Below, in pieces: positions 28,689-39,372 of a DNA stretch of 64,000 nucleotides. Made by a program: the position numbers and the translations under genes. Within the stretch, counting starts at the first letter, position 1; every line of letters starts with the position of its first letter. The stretch comes from an uncultured Chthonomonadales bacterium (lineage in GTDB: Bacteria; Armatimonadota; Chthonomonadetes; Chthonomonadales; CAJBBX01). Location: contig CALLMM010000016.1 in assembly GCA_938005745.1 (NCBI GenBank), positions 35,223 to 99,222 of the forward strand, in the 5' to 3' direction. The notes under the pieces were generated by a model that was given only the letters and a program-made list of their open reading frames with translations, was not told the origin of the DNA and searched no databases.

Positions 28689-30095
28689 TCAAGCCCATTT
28701 CCCCCAGTTTGCGTTGGCGGTTTCGGCAAATCGAACGGTCAGTTCGGGCACATCCAGCAGCGTCCAGTTCACCCATTCGACCCCCTGCATGAACGAGTGA
28801 TCCTGATTGGAGACCTCGTACCGCCACGCTCCGAAACGTCCGCGGGAGGCGATGCCGATCTTTTTCAACGCCGGTTCGATCTTCCGGAGCAGTTCGTTGC
28901 GCTCCAGAGACGGGGTCGGGTAGCCGTGCTCCGCCACATAGTACCAGGTGTGATAGACCTGGTCCCGGCTGTGGATCAGACCGGTGTTCAGCAGTCCCTG
29001 AATGGTCTCCTCCACCACGGTCTCCCGGTTAACCGGCTTGACGCCCGATTCGCTGGTCTCGGTCATCAGCGACCAGAACTTTCCGGTCTCCGGCTCCGGC
29101 ACGTTGTTGGGGGAGTAGTGCGAGAAGACGGTAACCCGATAGAAGGGGCAGTTGCTCTCCGGGAAGTACATCCAGCACTTCTTCTGCAGTTTCGCGGGCA
29201 TCTCGCCCGTCAATCCCACTCCGATGATGTGCGAATGGGAGTAGAGCAGCTTAGACGCCGGCTCCATCACCTCGTCCACGCAGGGGTGCAGCATCCTGCC
29301 CAGCACGTCGAGCGGAACGGTGCTCAGCAGGCGGTCATAGGCGATCTGCTCGCCCTCCTCGGTGCGTATTCGCTTTGCGGCATGGTCTATCGCCTGAACG
29401 CGGGTGTTGTAGCGGAAGTGCTGTGCGCCGATCTGCGACGCCAGCGCGCGCCAGACCGCTCCCGTGCCGCCGTAGCGGGGGAACTGGAAGGTGTTATTGG
29501 GTCCCCAGCTCACATCGTCTTTCTCCAGGATGATGTTCTCCGACACCCGCCCGATATCCACGACCGCCACGCGCTCTCCGACCCATCCCGCCCACATGCG
29601 CTCGGGCGGATACGCCCAGACCTTGAAGTTGTACGGCTCCATGAAGATTTCGCGCAGCCCCCTGCCGAAAGTCTGATCAATCCAGGAGCCAAAGTCCTGA
29701 TTCGGGGAGGGAGTTCGCGGGGGGCGTTCCGCCAGTCCGCGCAGCGCCTTCGCGATCATCTCGCGGGGCAGATAGCGCAGATTGTTTTGAAAAGGGTAGG
29801 GGACGAATCGGTCGGCGATCCAGACCCACGACTCGCGCTCGTGATGGAGCCAGCCGTCCTCGCCCAGAGCCTCCTTCATCGCCCGGTCGAAGTAATCGTA
29901 GTGAGAGAACTGGACATGGCCGCCGACGTCCCAGGTGAAGCCCTTCTCATCCTGGTAGCTGCTGGCGAGTCCGCCCGCCTGTTCACTGGCTTCGAGGACC
30001 TGAAAGTTGGTATATCCCAGTTTTTTAAGACGATACGCCGCCCCGATTCCGGTCGGGCCCGCGCCGATAATCACGATCTTGCCGACATCGTTCAA
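28689..30095 (-). CDS. NAD(P)/FAD-binding amine oxidase-like protein
   Basis: KIVIIGAGPTGIGAAYRLKKLGYTNFQVLEASEQAGGLASS...RYGGTGAVWRALASQIG. Confidence 0.85.
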   Translation of the reverse strand: MNDVGKIVIIGAGPTGIGAAYRLKKLGYTNFQVLEASEQAGGLASSYQDEKGFTWDVGGHVQFSHYDYFDRAMKEALGEDGWLHHERESWVWIADRFVPYPFQNNLRYLPREMIAKALRGLAERPPRTPSPNQDFGSWIDQTFGRGLREIFMEPYNFKVWAYPPERMWAGWVGERVAVVDIGRVSENIILEKDDVSWGPNNTFQFPRYGGTGAVWRALASQIGAQHFRYNTRVQAIDHAAKRIRTEEGEQIAYDRLLSTVPLDVLGRMLHPCVDEVMEPASKLLYSHSHIIGVGLTGEMPAKLQKKCWMYFPESNCPFYRVTVFSHYSPNNVPEPETGKFWSLMTETSESGVKPVNRETVVEETIQGLLNTGLIHSRDQVYHTWYYVAEHGYPTPSLERNELLRKIEPALKKIGIASRGRFGAWRYEVSNQDHSFMQGVEWVNWTLLDVPELTVRFAETANANWGKWA

Positions 30096-30181
30096 TGCTG
30101 CGGTCTCCTGATGCAGGTGTCTGGTAGGTCTCTCTTCTCCGCGCTGCCTCTGCGACGGGTTCCGGGCAGTCCGTTCGCCGT

Positions 30182-31267
30182 TCAGCGCAGCCGTTCGATC
30201 ACGCGCTCGCCCATCTCCCGGGTTCCGATCGGCGTGTCGCCCGGACCGGCGATGTCCGCCGTCCGGTATCCGGCTTCGATGGCATGCTCGACGGCGCGCT
30301 CGACGTCGAGCGCCGCCTCCTCCATGTCCAGCGAGTAGCGCAGCAGCATGGCTGCCGAGAGAATCGCCGCCAGCGGATTGGCGATGTCCTTGCCGGCGAT
30401 GTCCGGCGCGGAGCCGTGCACCGGCTCATACAGTCCCCGACTGCCGTTGCCCAGGCTGGCGGAGGGCAGCATTCCCAGACTGCCCGTCAGCATGGCGGCT
30501 TCGTCGCTGAGAATGTCCCCGAACATATTTTCGGTAACAATCACATCAAACTGGCGAGGATTCCGAATCAATTGCATGGCGCAGTTGTCTACCAGCATGT
30601 GCGTCAGTTCGACCTGCGGGTAGTCGGCGGCGACATGGGTCACGATGTCCCGCCACAGGCGCGAGGTCTCCATCACGTTGGCTTTGTCCACCGAGCAGAT
30701 GCGCCTCTGCCGGCGCAGCGCCGCCTCGAACCCGACCCGCGCGATCCGCTCGATCTCTTCGCTGAAGTAGATGCAGGTGTCAATGGCGCGATGCCCGTCT
30801 TCGGTGCGCTCTTTGGGCGTGCCGAAGTAGATGCCCCCGGTCAGTTCGCGCACGACCAGGATGTCCAGCCCTTCGCCCAGAAGCGCGTTCTTCAGCGGCG
30901 AGGCGTCGGCAAGCGCGGGATAGAGCCGCGCCGGGCGCAGATTGGCGTAGAGTGAAAGCTCTTTCCGCAGAGGCAGCAGCGCGCCCAGCTCCGGGCGCAT
31001 GGTCGGCGGCTCGATTCTGTCCCATTTGGGACCGCCCACCGCGCCGAACAGGATCGCGTCGGCGTGGCGGCAGAGCGCCAGCGTCTCCGGCGGCAGCGGG
31101 TGCCCCGTCTCGTCGTAAGCGATCCCTCCGACCAACCCCTCTTCAAACAAAACAGTGACGCCGTGCCGGCGCGCCACCGCATTCAACACCTGAACCGCCT
31201 GTTCGACCACCTCCGGACCGATGCCGTCACCGGGCAGCACTGCAATCGTCTTCACCATTTCACTCAT
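30182..31267 (-). CDS. leuB: 3-isopropylmalate dehydrogenase
   Basis: [26 protein letters not shown]...[11 protein letters not shown]...[18 protein letters not shown]. Confidence 0.95.
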   Translation of the reverse strand: MSEMVKTIAVLPGDGIGPEVVEQAVQVLNAVARRHGVTVLFEEGLVGGIAYDETGHPLPPETLALCRHADAILFGAVGGPKWDRIEPPTMRPELGALLPLRKELSLYANLRPARLYPALADASPLKNALLGEGLDILVVRELTGGIYFGTPKERTEDGHRAIDTCIYFSEEIERIARVGFEAALRRQRRICSVDKANVMETSRLWRDIVTHVAADYPQVELTHMLVDNCAMQLIRNPRQFDVIVTENMFGDILSDEAAMLTGSLGMLPSASLGNGSRGLYEPVHGSAPDIAGKDIANPLAAILSAAMLLRYSLDMEEAALDVERAVEHAIEAGYRTADIAGPGDTPIGTREMGERVIERLR

Positions 31268-31338
31268 CCCTCACCTCCCACAGAGTGCGAAGCCACAGGG
31301 CGTTATGGAGTGAAACGGCGTGTGAAAAACGCATGGCT

Positions 31339-31827
31339 TCATTCTGCGTTATCGGCGCTCCCTTCCTGTGATAAGCTCTGTTCCATCACGAACGAGACCT
31401 GATGGAATCCGGCGCGCCGCCAGAATCGAACGGCGGCTTCATTGGCGGCGACCACCTGCACCGAAACGCGCGTGATTCCTTGACGCCGCAGCGCCGCCAG
31501 TAGTTCCATCACCAGCCGCGTGCCGAACCCTCGCCCCCGATAGGGAGGCGCGACCGCCAGCAGTTCGATGACGGCGCGCTGCTGTGAGCGGCGCGAGACG
31601 TCCGGCTCAAAACGCGCCCCGACATAGCCCAGCGTGGTGTGTTCCGCGCGCGCCACCAGCGCGATTGCCTGCTCCCCCGGCAGATAGGCGCGCAGATGCT
31701 CCTCCATCTCCGTGTCGCTCATCCCTTCCCAGAGCCGGGTGTCCGGCTGCGAGGCGAAGGAGAGCGCGTCGCGAGTCAGAGACGCCATGCTTTTCAGATC
31801 CGATTCGGTCGCCGGCTCGATAATCAT
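31339..31827 (-). CDS. GNAT N-acetyltransferase
   Basis: VIELLAVAPPYRGRGFGTRLVMELLAALRRQGITRVSVQVVAANEAAVRFWRRAGF. Confidence 0.85.
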   Translation of the reverse strand: MIIEPATESDLKSMASLTRDALSFASQPDTRLWEGMSDTEMEEHLRAYLPGEQAIALVARAEHTTLGYVGARFEPDVSRRSQQRAVIELLAVAPPYRGRGFGTRLVMELLAALRRQGITRVSVQVVAANEAAVRFWRRAGFHQVSFVMEQSLSQEGSADNAE

Positions 31828-32336
31828 CCCTTCTTTCCCTCCACATCCATCCGCAGCATGCGCAGAAACGGGCGAAATCCCATCGCCTCCCAGAACTGCC
31901 CCGAGATCGGGTTCGCCTCCGAGATAAACAGTTCGATGGCGGTCACCTCATGCCTGCGAAACCAGAGCAGCAGGCTCTCCACCAGCGCGCGCCCCACGCC
32001 GCGCCGCCGCCACCCCTGCGTTACCGATATATCGGAGATGAAACCGTACTTCCCCATCGGGTAGATCGGCTTGCGGACGTGCAGTTCGCCCAGAATATAG
32101 CCGATGACGCTGCCCGCCGACACCGCGACCAGCACATGCGCGCTGCGCGAACGGATGGCGGCGTGCAGCTGACGCTGCAGTTCGCGCGCCGCATTCGGGG
32201 CGAACCGGAAGCGCGAATCGTAGGCGTGGTGGAAGTCCATCATCTCCTCCCACAACGCCACAATTGCCGGAATATCCTGTCGCTGCGCTTCTCGCAGGAT
32301 AAATCCGCCTGCCTGCGCTGGCTGGTCGGTCTGCAT
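31824..32336 (-). CDS. GNAT N-acetyltransferase
   Basis: FISDISVTQGWRRRGVGRALVESLLLWFRRHEVTAIELFISEANPISGQFWEAMGF. Confidence 0.85.
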   Translation of the reverse strand: MQTDQPAQAGGFILREAQRQDIPAIVALWEEMMDFHHAYDSRFRFAPNAARELQRQLHAAIRSRSAHVLVAVSAGSVIGYILGELHVRKPIYPMGKYGFISDISVTQGWRRRGVGRALVESLLLWFRRHEVTAIELFISEANPISGQFWEAMGFRPFLRMLRMDVEGKKG

Positions 32337-32411
32337 GTTCCTCTGGCTGGTCGGGGAGAGGAGGAGGCAGCCGCGATCCGTCTCCGGCTGCCTCCTTCGG
32401 TTTCGGGCGGG

Positions 32412-32981
32412 CTATTCCAGCGAGCGGACAAAGGCGACTCCGGGCGGCTCCTCGCCGTACTCCGGCAGACGGTCGGTGCGCGCGATACACCGCTCCAGGT
32501 CCCGCATATCGAAGTAGTTGCGTCCGACCACATTGCGAAGCTCGCGCGCCGTCATATCCGGATGCGCCACCACCGCGATTCGTTTTCCGCGTGAGCGCAC
32601 CAGTTCCAGCGCACGCTCAAAGTCGCCGTCGCCGCTGAGCAGGATGCAGGTGTCGTACAGATTGACGGTGTTGAACATATCAATCACCAGTTCAATATCG
32701 AGATTTGCCTTCTCCACGATCTCGCCGGTGGTGTCGTCCACCATCTGCTTGATGGTCTTGGTGCGAACCGTGTAGCCGGAGTACATCAGATACTCATGGA
32801 ATGCGCCGTCGCGTCCTTTGGTCTGCGTATCCGCGCCCGTATAGTAGTAGGCTTCGCTGATGATATTACCGGCTTCGCGTCCGAAATAGGAGAGAACCTT
32901 GCGAAAGTCAATATACCATCCCAGTTTCTTCTGCGCGTAGTACATATTCGCGCCATCCACAAAGATCGAAACGCGCTGCAT
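32412..32981 (-). CDS. NYN domain (LabA/DUF88-like) protein
   Basis: RVSIFVDGANMYYAQKKLGWYIDFRKVL...KANLDIELVIDMFNTVNLYDTCILLSGDGDFERALELVRSRGKRIAVV. Confidence 0.9.
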   Translation of the reverse strand: MQRVSIFVDGANMYYAQKKLGWYIDFRKVLSYFGREAGNIISEAYYYTGADTQTKGRDGAFHEYLMYSGYTVRTKTIKQMVDDTTGEIVEKANLDIELVIDMFNTVNLYDTCILLSGDGDFERALELVRSRGKRIAVVAHPDMTARELRNVVGRNYFDMRDLERCIARTDRLPEYGEEPPGVAFVRSLE

Positions 32982-33047
32982 CCGTTACCATTCCTCTCTG
33001 TCAGAACAGAAACGACGGGCGAGAGGGGGCAGGATAGCTTTCGCCCC

Positions 33048-33665
33048 TCACGCTTTCGCGCCGACGCCTCGTTTCCACGCCGGTCGGCGGGATTCGTAGA
33101 CGCGGATCGCCTCTTCATATTGCAGTGTCAGTCCAATGTCGTCCAGACCGTTCAGCAGGCAGTGTCTGCGGAACGGGTCTATCTCAAACGCCACAGAGAA
33201 GCCCTCCGAGTCGTTGACCGTCTGCGCCTCCAGGTCCACCGTCAGCTGGCAGCCGGGGTGCCTCTGCGCCCGCTCAATAATCTGCGCGACGGCGTCTTCG
33301 GGCAGTACGACCGGGAGTATACCATTTTTGAAGCAGTTATTGTAGAAGATGTCGGCGAAGGAGGGGGCGAGAATGGCGCGAAAGCCGTAGTCCAGCAGCG
33401 CCCAAGGCGCATGTTCCCGGCTGGAGCCGCTGCCGAAGTTCTTGCCTGCGGCGAGGATCGTCGCTCCCTGGTAGCCCGGCGCGTTCAGTTCGAACTCCGG
33501 ACTGAGGGAGCCGTCCTCATGGTATCGCCAGTCGAAGAAGAGAAACTCCCCGAACCCGGTGCGCTCCACGCGCTTGAGGAACTGCTTGGGGATGATCTGA
33601 TCGGTGTCCACGTTCGCCCGATCCAGCGGGGCGACGATGCCGGTGTGTCTGACAAAAGGTTCCAA
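33048..33665 (-). CDS. leuD: 3-isopropylmalate dehydratase small subunit
   Basis: [42 protein letters not shown]...[17 protein letters not shown]. Confidence 0.95.
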   Translation of the reverse strand: MEPFVRHTGIVAPLDRANVDTDQIIPKQFLKRVERTGFGEFLFFDWRYHEDGSLSPEFELNAPGYQGATILAAGKNFGSGSSREHAPWALLDYGFRAILAPSFADIFYNNCFKNGILPVVLPEDAVAQIIERAQRHPGCQLTVDLEAQTVNDSEGFSVAFEIDPFRRHCLLNGLDDIGLTLQYEEAIRVYESRRPAWKRGVGAKA

Positions 33666-33683
33666 CGACGGTTCTCCTTCACA

Positions 33684-33731
33684 AGATGCCGATGCCGGCA
33701 GATGCCGATGCCGGCAGATGCCGATGCAGGC
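33684..33731. repeat. Three tandem 16-bp units AGATGCCGATGCCGGC (third with one change)
   Basis: Read directly in the leuC-leuD intergenic gap. Confidence 0.9.
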
Positions 33732-33752
33732 GCCGCCGCGCAGGCAGCGCGC

Positions 33753-35159
33753 CTACTTCTTCCAGCTTCGCACGTCCACCAGATGCCCGGCGACCGCTGC
33801 CGCCGCCGCCATCTCCGGGCTGACCAGGTGGGTTCTGCCGCCCTTGCCCTGCCGCCCCTCGAAGTTGCGGTTGGAGGTGGAGGCGCAGCGTTCGCCCGGC
33901 TGCAGGATGTCGGGGTTCATGCCCAGACACATGGAGCAGCCCGCCTCGCGCCACTCGCAGCCCGCCGCGATGAAGATGCGATCCAGCCCCTCCGCCTCCG
34001 CCTGCTGCTTGACCAGCGCCGAGCCGGGAACCACCATCGCCTTCACCGTCGGCGCGATCCGTCTGCCCTCGAGGATGCGCGCCGCCGCCCGCAGGTCTTC
34101 CATCCGTCCATTGGTACAGGAGCCGATGAAGACGCGGTCCACGGCGATCTCCTGCATCGGCGTGCCGGGGCGCAGACCCATATACTCCAGCGCGCGCTCC
34201 GCCGCCTTCCGGTCGGCGGGCGACTCAAACGACTCCGGATCGGGAACGACGCCCGTGATCGGGACGACCTGTCCGGGATTGGTGCCCCAGGTTACATGCG
34301 GGATCAGGGTAGTGGCGTCCAGCTCTACCAGACGGTCATAGAGCGCGCCCGGATCGGAGGGAAGCGCGCGCCACTCCTCCAGCGCCTGCTCCCACTCCGC
34401 CCCTTTCGGCGCGTAGGGGCGGTTCTCCAGATAGCGGAAGGTGGTCTCGTCCGGCGCGATCATGCCGGCGCGCGCGCCCGCCTCGATGGACATGTTGCAG
34501 ATGGTCATGCGTCCTTCCATCGTCAGGCTGCGGATGGTGTCGCCCGTGTATTCGATCACATAGCCGGTCGCGCCGTCGGTTCCGATCTTGCCGATGATGC
34601 TGAGGATGACATCTTTGGCGGTAACGCCGAGCGGCATCGCGCCAGTCACGCGCACCTCCATCGTGCGGGGACGAAGCTGCTGCAGGCACTGGGTCGCCAG
34701 CACGTGCTCCACTTCGGAGGTTCCGATGCCGAACGCCAGCGCGCCGAAAGCTCCGTGCGTGGCGGTGTGGCTGTCGCCGCAGACGATGGTCATTCCGGGC
34801 TGCGTCAGTCCCAGTTCCGGTCCGATGATGTGGACGATGCCCTGCCGCGGGCTGTGCAGGTCGTAGAGCGTGATGCCGAACTCCGCGCAGTTTGCCGCCA
34901 GCACCTCCATCTGTCTTTTGCTGATCGGGTCGGCGATGGGCAGGCTTCGGTCGGTGGTCGGCACGTTGTGGTCCATCGTCGCCAGGGTCAGATCGGGGCG
35001 GCGCACTCGGCGTCCGTTCATCCGCAGTCCATCGAACGCCTGCGCGGAGGTAACTTCGTGGATCAGGTGCAGGTCAATATAGAGGATCGCCGGCTTGCCC
35101 GCCTCCGCCTGCACGATATGGCTCTCCCATATCTTTTCAAAAAGGGTTTTCGGGGTCAT
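33753..35159 (-). CDS. leuC: 3-isopropylmalate dehydratase large subunit
   Basis: [17 protein letters not shown]...[21 protein letters not shown]...[32 protein letters not shown]. Confidence 0.95.
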   Translation of the reverse strand: MTPKTLFEKIWESHIVQAEAGKPAILYIDLHLIHEVTSAQAFDGLRMNGRRVRRPDLTLATMDHNVPTTDRSLPIADPISKRQMEVLAANCAEFGITLYDLHSPRQGIVHIIGPELGLTQPGMTIVCGDSHTATHGAFGALAFGIGTSEVEHVLATQCLQQLRPRTMEVRVTGAMPLGVTAKDVILSIIGKIGTDGATGYVIEYTGDTIRSLTMEGRMTICNMSIEAGARAGMIAPDETTFRYLENRPYAPKGAEWEQALEEWRALPSDPGALYDRLVELDATTLIPHVTWGTNPGQVVPITGVVPDPESFESPADRKAAERALEYMGLRPGTPMQEIAVDRVFIGSCTNGRMEDLRAAARILEGRRIAPTVKAMVVPGSALVKQQAEAEGLDRIFIAAGCEWREAGCSMCLGMNPDILQPGERCASTSNRNFEGRQGKGGRTHLVSPEMAAAAAVAGHLVDVRSWKK

Positions 35160-35287
35160 CGTCTCTTTCCCATGCTCCTCTCTCGCCGATTTGCAGGAGC
35201 GGTCCGTCAATATAGAGAAAGTATACCTTACGCGGCAGGATAGCCGGGTTGATATCCGCAGCCCTGTGCCGGGCAGGAAAGAGAAGC

Positions 35288-36571
35288 ATGACCGTAGATC
35301 CGCCTCCGGAGATACCTCGCTGGCGCAGCTTTGCGCTGGGACTGTTGATGTTTCTGTCGGTTGCCACGTTCGGGTTTCTGCAGCCGTTTACCCCGCTGTT
35401 CATGGAGGCGTCCGGTCTTTCGCGCAGTCAGATCGGGCTGGTGATGGGGATGGCGACCGGCTCGGCGATGCTGGCACAGCCGTTGATCGGTCTCTTCTCG
35501 GATCGGTTCGATACCCGTCGTCTGCCGATGTTTCTGGCGGCACTTGGCGCCGGCGCCGCCTATGCCAGCTTCCGCCATGCTGATCAGATGTGGCAGTTTG
35601 CCCTGCTGTCCGCGCTGGGATCCAACAGCAGCATGTATCTGGGGGCGGCGGGCGGCGTGCTGGTCGGGCGGATGGTTACGGCGCGGGCGGAGGGGGGCGC
35701 GGCATACGTGCGTTACCGCGTCTGGGGATCGGTCGGCTATATCGTCGTCTCGCTGCTGTCGGGTCTGCTTCTGGGCGGACAGGCGGCGGATACGGCGCTG
35801 GGGCGGGAGAGCCTGGCGCGGGTCTTTCTGTGGGGACCGCAGCTTTTCCTGATGATCGCGCTGGTGGCGCTGCTGGTTCCCGACGTGAAGAACCCGGCGC
35901 GCGCCGCCGACCCGCTGCCGGATCGGCAGGCGAACCGTCTGACCCCGAACCTGCGCTGGTTCCTGCTGGCGACCTTTTTCTACATGTTCGGGCTGTACGG
36001 CGCAACCGCCTATCTGGGGCTGTATCTCAAGGGGCTGGGGGCGACGCCCCTGTGGGTGACGGCGACCTTTGCGATGGGGGTGCTGTGCGAGGTACTGATC
36101 ATGATCCAGGTCGGGCGATGGTCGGATCGCTACGGACGGCGTCCCGCCCTGGCGGTCGCCTTTCTCATCATGCCCCTGCGCCTGCTCTGCTATATCCCCG
36201 CCGCAAGTCCTGCCTGGGTGATGGCGGTGCAGTCGCTGCACGGGTTGAACTACGGCATCATGGGCGCGATCTCGGTGGTCTTCATCAACGATCTGGCGAC
36301 CAACGCCGGGCGCGGCTACGCGCAGTCCCGGCTGGCGGCGACCGGGGCGATGGCGACCTCCATCGGTCCGATCGTCTGCGGCTGGATCGCGCAGCGGTAC
36401 GGCATGGGAGCGATGTTTGCCGCCATGTCGGCAGTCGGGGCGGCGGGGGCGTTTGTCTTCATGGTCTTCGTACAGGAGTCGCATCCCTCGCCGCAGACGC
36501 TGGAGGGGCGCGGTCCGGCTATTCTCCGCCCGCTCTGGCGCGCGCTGTCGGCTCCGATCATCAAGAACTGA
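35288..36571 (+). CDS. MFS transporter
   Basis: About 12 hydrophobic segments; [24 protein letters not shown]. Confidence 0.85.
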   Translation: MTVDPPPEIPRWRSFALGLLMFLSVATFGFLQPFTPLFMEASGLSRSQIGLVMGMATGSAMLAQPLIGLFSDRFDTRRLPMFLAALGAGAAYASFRHADQMWQFALLSALGSNSSMYLGAAGGVLVGRMVTARAEGGAAYVRYRVWGSVGYIVVSLLSGLLLGGQAADTALGRESLARVFLWGPQLFLMIALVALLVPDVKNPARAADPLPDRQANRLTPNLRWFLLATFFYMFGLYGATAYLGLYLKGLGATPLWVTATFAMGVLCEVLIMIQVGRWSDRYGRRPALAVAFLIMPLRLLCYIPAASPAWVMAVQSLHGLNYGIMGAISVVFINDLATNAGRGYAQSRLAATGAMATSIGPIVCGWIAQRYGMGAMFAAMSAVGAAGAFVFMVFVQESHPSPQTLEGRGPAILRPLWRALSAPIIKN

Positions 36572-36633
36572 CGCGGCAGCGGGGAGAGCCGGAACGCCCT
36601 CCCCGCGCCTCCTCCTCTATGTCTCGGAGCCTC

Positions 36634-37509
36634 TTACGCCTCCGCGATAACCGGATTGGTCAGCGTGCCGAGTCCGGCGATGGTCACGCTCACCGTATCG
36701 CCGGGCTGAAGAAAGACCTGCGGCTGCCGGAAGACGCCGACGCCTCCGGGCGTGCCGGTGGTAACGATGTCGCCCGGCTCCAGCGTGAAGACCTGCGAGA
36801 GATAGCTGACCAGATAGTAGACCCCGAAGATCAGGTTCCGCGTGTTGGACTGCTGCATGGTCCTGCCGTTGAGGGTCAGGCTGATGTCCAGATTGTGCGG
36901 ATCGGCGATCTCATCGGCGGTAACGAGCATCGGTCCGGTCGGGGCGAAGGTGTCGAAGGTCTTGCCGCGCACCCACTGCTTGTCGCTGAACTGGATGTCC
37001 CGCGCCGATACGTCGTTGAGGCACATGTAGCCCGCGATGTACTCCTTCGCCTGCTCCTCCGGCACATTGCGTCCGCGCCTGCCGATCACGAAGGCAAGCT
37101 CCGCCTCGTAGTCCACCTGCTCGCTCAGTTTCGGCAGCGTGACGGGCGCGCCCGGACCGATCAGGGCGCTGGGGAACTTGGCGAAGATGATGGCGCGCTC
37201 CGGGATGGGCTGTTTCTGCTCGATGCAGTGGTCGCGGTAGTTCTGCCCGATGCAGACGATCTTCTGCGGGTCGCCGACCGGAGCCAGCAGGGCGGTCTCC
37301 GCCAGCGGCGTACAGGCGTCTTTTGTGGGCGAGGCGGCGGCGACGATGCGGCGGGCGGTCTCGACGGCGTCGGCATCCGCCAGAAAGGCGCGCATGGAGG
37401 AGGGAAGCGGCGCGTCTCCCGTCCAGACCGCCGCCAGGTCCAGAACGCTCTCGCCGACGACGGCGCCGATTTTCTCTTCGGAACCGCTCCGAAAACGAAC
37501 GAGTTTCAT
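36634..37509 (-). CDS. Fumarylacetoacetate hydrolase family protein
   Basis: KIVCIGQNYRDHCIEQ...FAKFPSALIGPGAPVTLPKLSEQVDYEAELAFVIGRRGRNV...DIVTTGTPGGVGVF. Confidence 0.92.
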   Translation of the reverse strand: MKLVRFRSGSEEKIGAVVGESVLDLAAVWTGDAPLPSSMRAFLADADAVETARRIVAAASPTKDACTPLAETALLAPVGDPQKIVCIGQNYRDHCIEQKQPIPERAIIFAKFPSALIGPGAPVTLPKLSEQVDYEAELAFVIGRRGRNVPEEQAKEYIAGYMCLNDVSARDIQFSDKQWVRGKTFDTFAPTGPMLVTADEIADPHNLDISLTLNGRTMQQSNTRNLIFGVYYLVSYLSQVFTLEPGDIVTTGTPGGVGVFRQPQVFLQPGDTVSVTIAGLGTLTNPVIAEA

Positions 37510-37556
37510 GCTCTATCTCCGTGTGGTTGTCAACAGATGCCGCCCGGAAACGGCGG

Positions 37557-38084
37557 TTACTCCGCTCCGGGAAATAGCTGCTGATAGGCTTCCCGGTAGA
37601 CCCGGAAGTCCGACGATCCGAAACAGACGAAGACGACCTTCTCGATCGTCTGGTTCGACTCCAGAAATCGCTTCGTCTCGGTCAGCGCGATCTGCGCGGC
37701 GCGGGCGATGGGAAAGCCGTAGGCTCCCGTGCTGATCGCCGGAAATGCGATGGAGCGAAGGTGATGCCGCTCCGCCAGCGTCAGGCTGTTGCGGTAGCAG
37801 TCCGCCAGCAGCGCATCCTCCTGCCGGTCGCCGCCCTGCCAGACCGGTCCGACCGTGTGGATCACATAGTGCGCCGGGAGACGGTAGCCGCGCGTGATCT
37901 TTGCCTGTCCCGTCTGGCATCCGCCGAGCGTCCGGCACTCCTCCAGAAGCTCCGGTCCCGCGGCGCGATGGATGGCTCCGTCTACGCCGCCCCCTCCCAG
38001 AAGCGAGCGGTTGGCGGCGTTGACGATGGCGTCTACCGCCTGCTGCGTGATGTCTCCCTCGACGATCTCGATTCGGTGATGCAT
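37557..38084 (-). CDS. Macro domain protein (O-acetyl-ADP-ribose deacetylase-like)
   Basis: [47 protein letters not shown]...IHTVGPVW...[13 protein letters not shown]. Confidence 0.95.
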   Translation of the reverse strand: MHHRIEIVEGDITQQAVDAIVNAANRSLLGGGGVDGAIHRAAGPELLEECRTLGGCQTGQAKITRGYRLPAHYVIHTVGPVWQGGDRQEDALLADCYRNSLTLAERHHLRSIAFPAISTGAYGFPIARAAQIALTETKRFLESNQTIEKVVFVCFGSSDFRVYREAYQQLFPGAE

Positions 38085-38130
38085 GATGCGTCTCCTTGCC
38101 CGGAGGCGAATGCAAACGACGTTTCGGACC

Positions 38131-38664
38131 TCAAGGCAGCCGATGCTCCGGTCTCTGTCGAATCAGCGCGGTCAGCGCGAAGAGGCAGCAGGCGACACCC
38201 ACCAGTTTCAACAGCAGGCGCGCCGACTCGACGATCTGCGGATCCATCGTCATGCCGAGCGTCTTCCCGAAGAGACTGAGGATCTTGCCTCCCGCCAGTC
38301 CGCTGAAGTAGAGCGCGACTCCCGCGATCATGGCGTTCCGGCAGCGGGGGGGCTGGCGCAGCAGGAACCGCGCAAAGATCAGCGCGAACGCCGCCCCGCC
38401 GATCAGAGCCGCCAGCAGGAAGTTGGCGGTCGAGGAGCCTCCCGGATCGAACACGCGCCGCAGCATCCGGAACGGGCGATGCAGGTTGAACGGCTCGTCC
38501 AGCGCCAGAAAGAGCAGAACCGCCGCCAGACCGATCCAGTAGAGCGTCTCGGAGCCGGACGTGCGCGCCCGGCGCGCCGCCAGTATCGCGCAGAGCAGGC
38601 TGCAGGCGCACAGCCCTCCCCCGACGATCCAGGGCGGTACGCCGGTATCGGCGTCCAGGCTCAC
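38131..38664 (-). CDS. Hypothetical membrane protein
   Basis: 177 aa with multiple hydrophobic segments; 4-bp overlap with upstream cupin gene. Confidence 0.65.
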   Translation of the reverse strand: MSLDADTGVPPWIVGGGLCACSLLCAILAARRARTSGSETLYWIGLAAVLLFLALDEPFNLHRPFRMLRRVFDPGGSSTANFLLAALIGGAAFALIFARFLLRQPPRCRNAMIAGVALYFSGLAGGKILSLFGKTLGMTMDPQIVESARLLLKLVGVACCLFALTALIRQRPEHRLP

Positions 38665-39239
38665 GCCTCCGGTTCCGGGACGAGGGCGGGTTTGCCGTTG
38701 ATCTGCCGCACGCGCCCGCTGAAGCCGCGAGCGACGATCTCGCCGTAGTCGTGTCCGGTCTCGCTGGGCCAGTAGGAGACGAAGACCAGCGGCTCCGTCC
38801 CGATATTGGCGACCCGATGGGCAGTGCGCGGCGGAACCGCATGGACGGAGCCGGGACGCATGATCTCGGCGCGGGTCTGCCGGTTCTCATCCATCAGCAC
38901 CAGCACTCCCTCGCCGGAGACCGTAACCTCCATCTCCGGTCTGTCCTGCGCCGCATGGTAGTGCCCGCGCGTCATAAAGTACTCGTCGCCGACCCTGCCC
39001 GGCATCAGAAAGGTCGTGGCGCAGCAGATGGCTCCCTCCACCCCCTCCGGCTGCGGCTCATAGGACTGCACCCGATAGAGAACCGTCTCCGGATCCATCG
39101 CGGCGCGCGCCGCCTCGTCCCGAAAATAGCCGGCAAGCTGCCGGAGGGTCTTCACGCTCTCCGTGACGCCGGCTCCGCGCAGAACGCCGGTCTGCGGGTC
39201 GAGCGTTACCCGGGCGGGGGAAATCTCTGACGCGCTCAT
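38661..39239 (-). CDS. Cupin-type (archaeal-like) glucose-6-phosphate isomerase
   Basis: EYFMTRGHYHAAQDRPEMEVTVSGEGVLVLMDEN...PPRTAHRVANIGTEPLVFVSYWPSETGHDYGEI. Confidence 0.82.
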   Translation of the reverse strand: MSASEISPARVTLDPQTGVLRGAGVTESVKTLRQLAGYFRDEAARAAMDPETVLYRVQSYEPQPEGVEGAICCATTFLMPGRVGDEYFMTRGHYHAAQDRPEMEVTVSGEGVLVLMDENRQTRAEIMRPGSVHAVPPRTAHRVANIGTEPLVFVSYWPSETGHDYGEIVARGFSGRVRQINGKPALVPEPEA

Positions 39240-39372
39240 CGCCTCTTCTTCTCTCCTCTCTTCGCCGCGCGTATGATCCATGCCTGTTCATCGCCTGTCA
39301 GCAGGCGATATGCCCGGCAGTAGACGCCGCCTGCCGGTCTGCAGACGGAAGCCGCCGGATCGCCGGCGGGCG

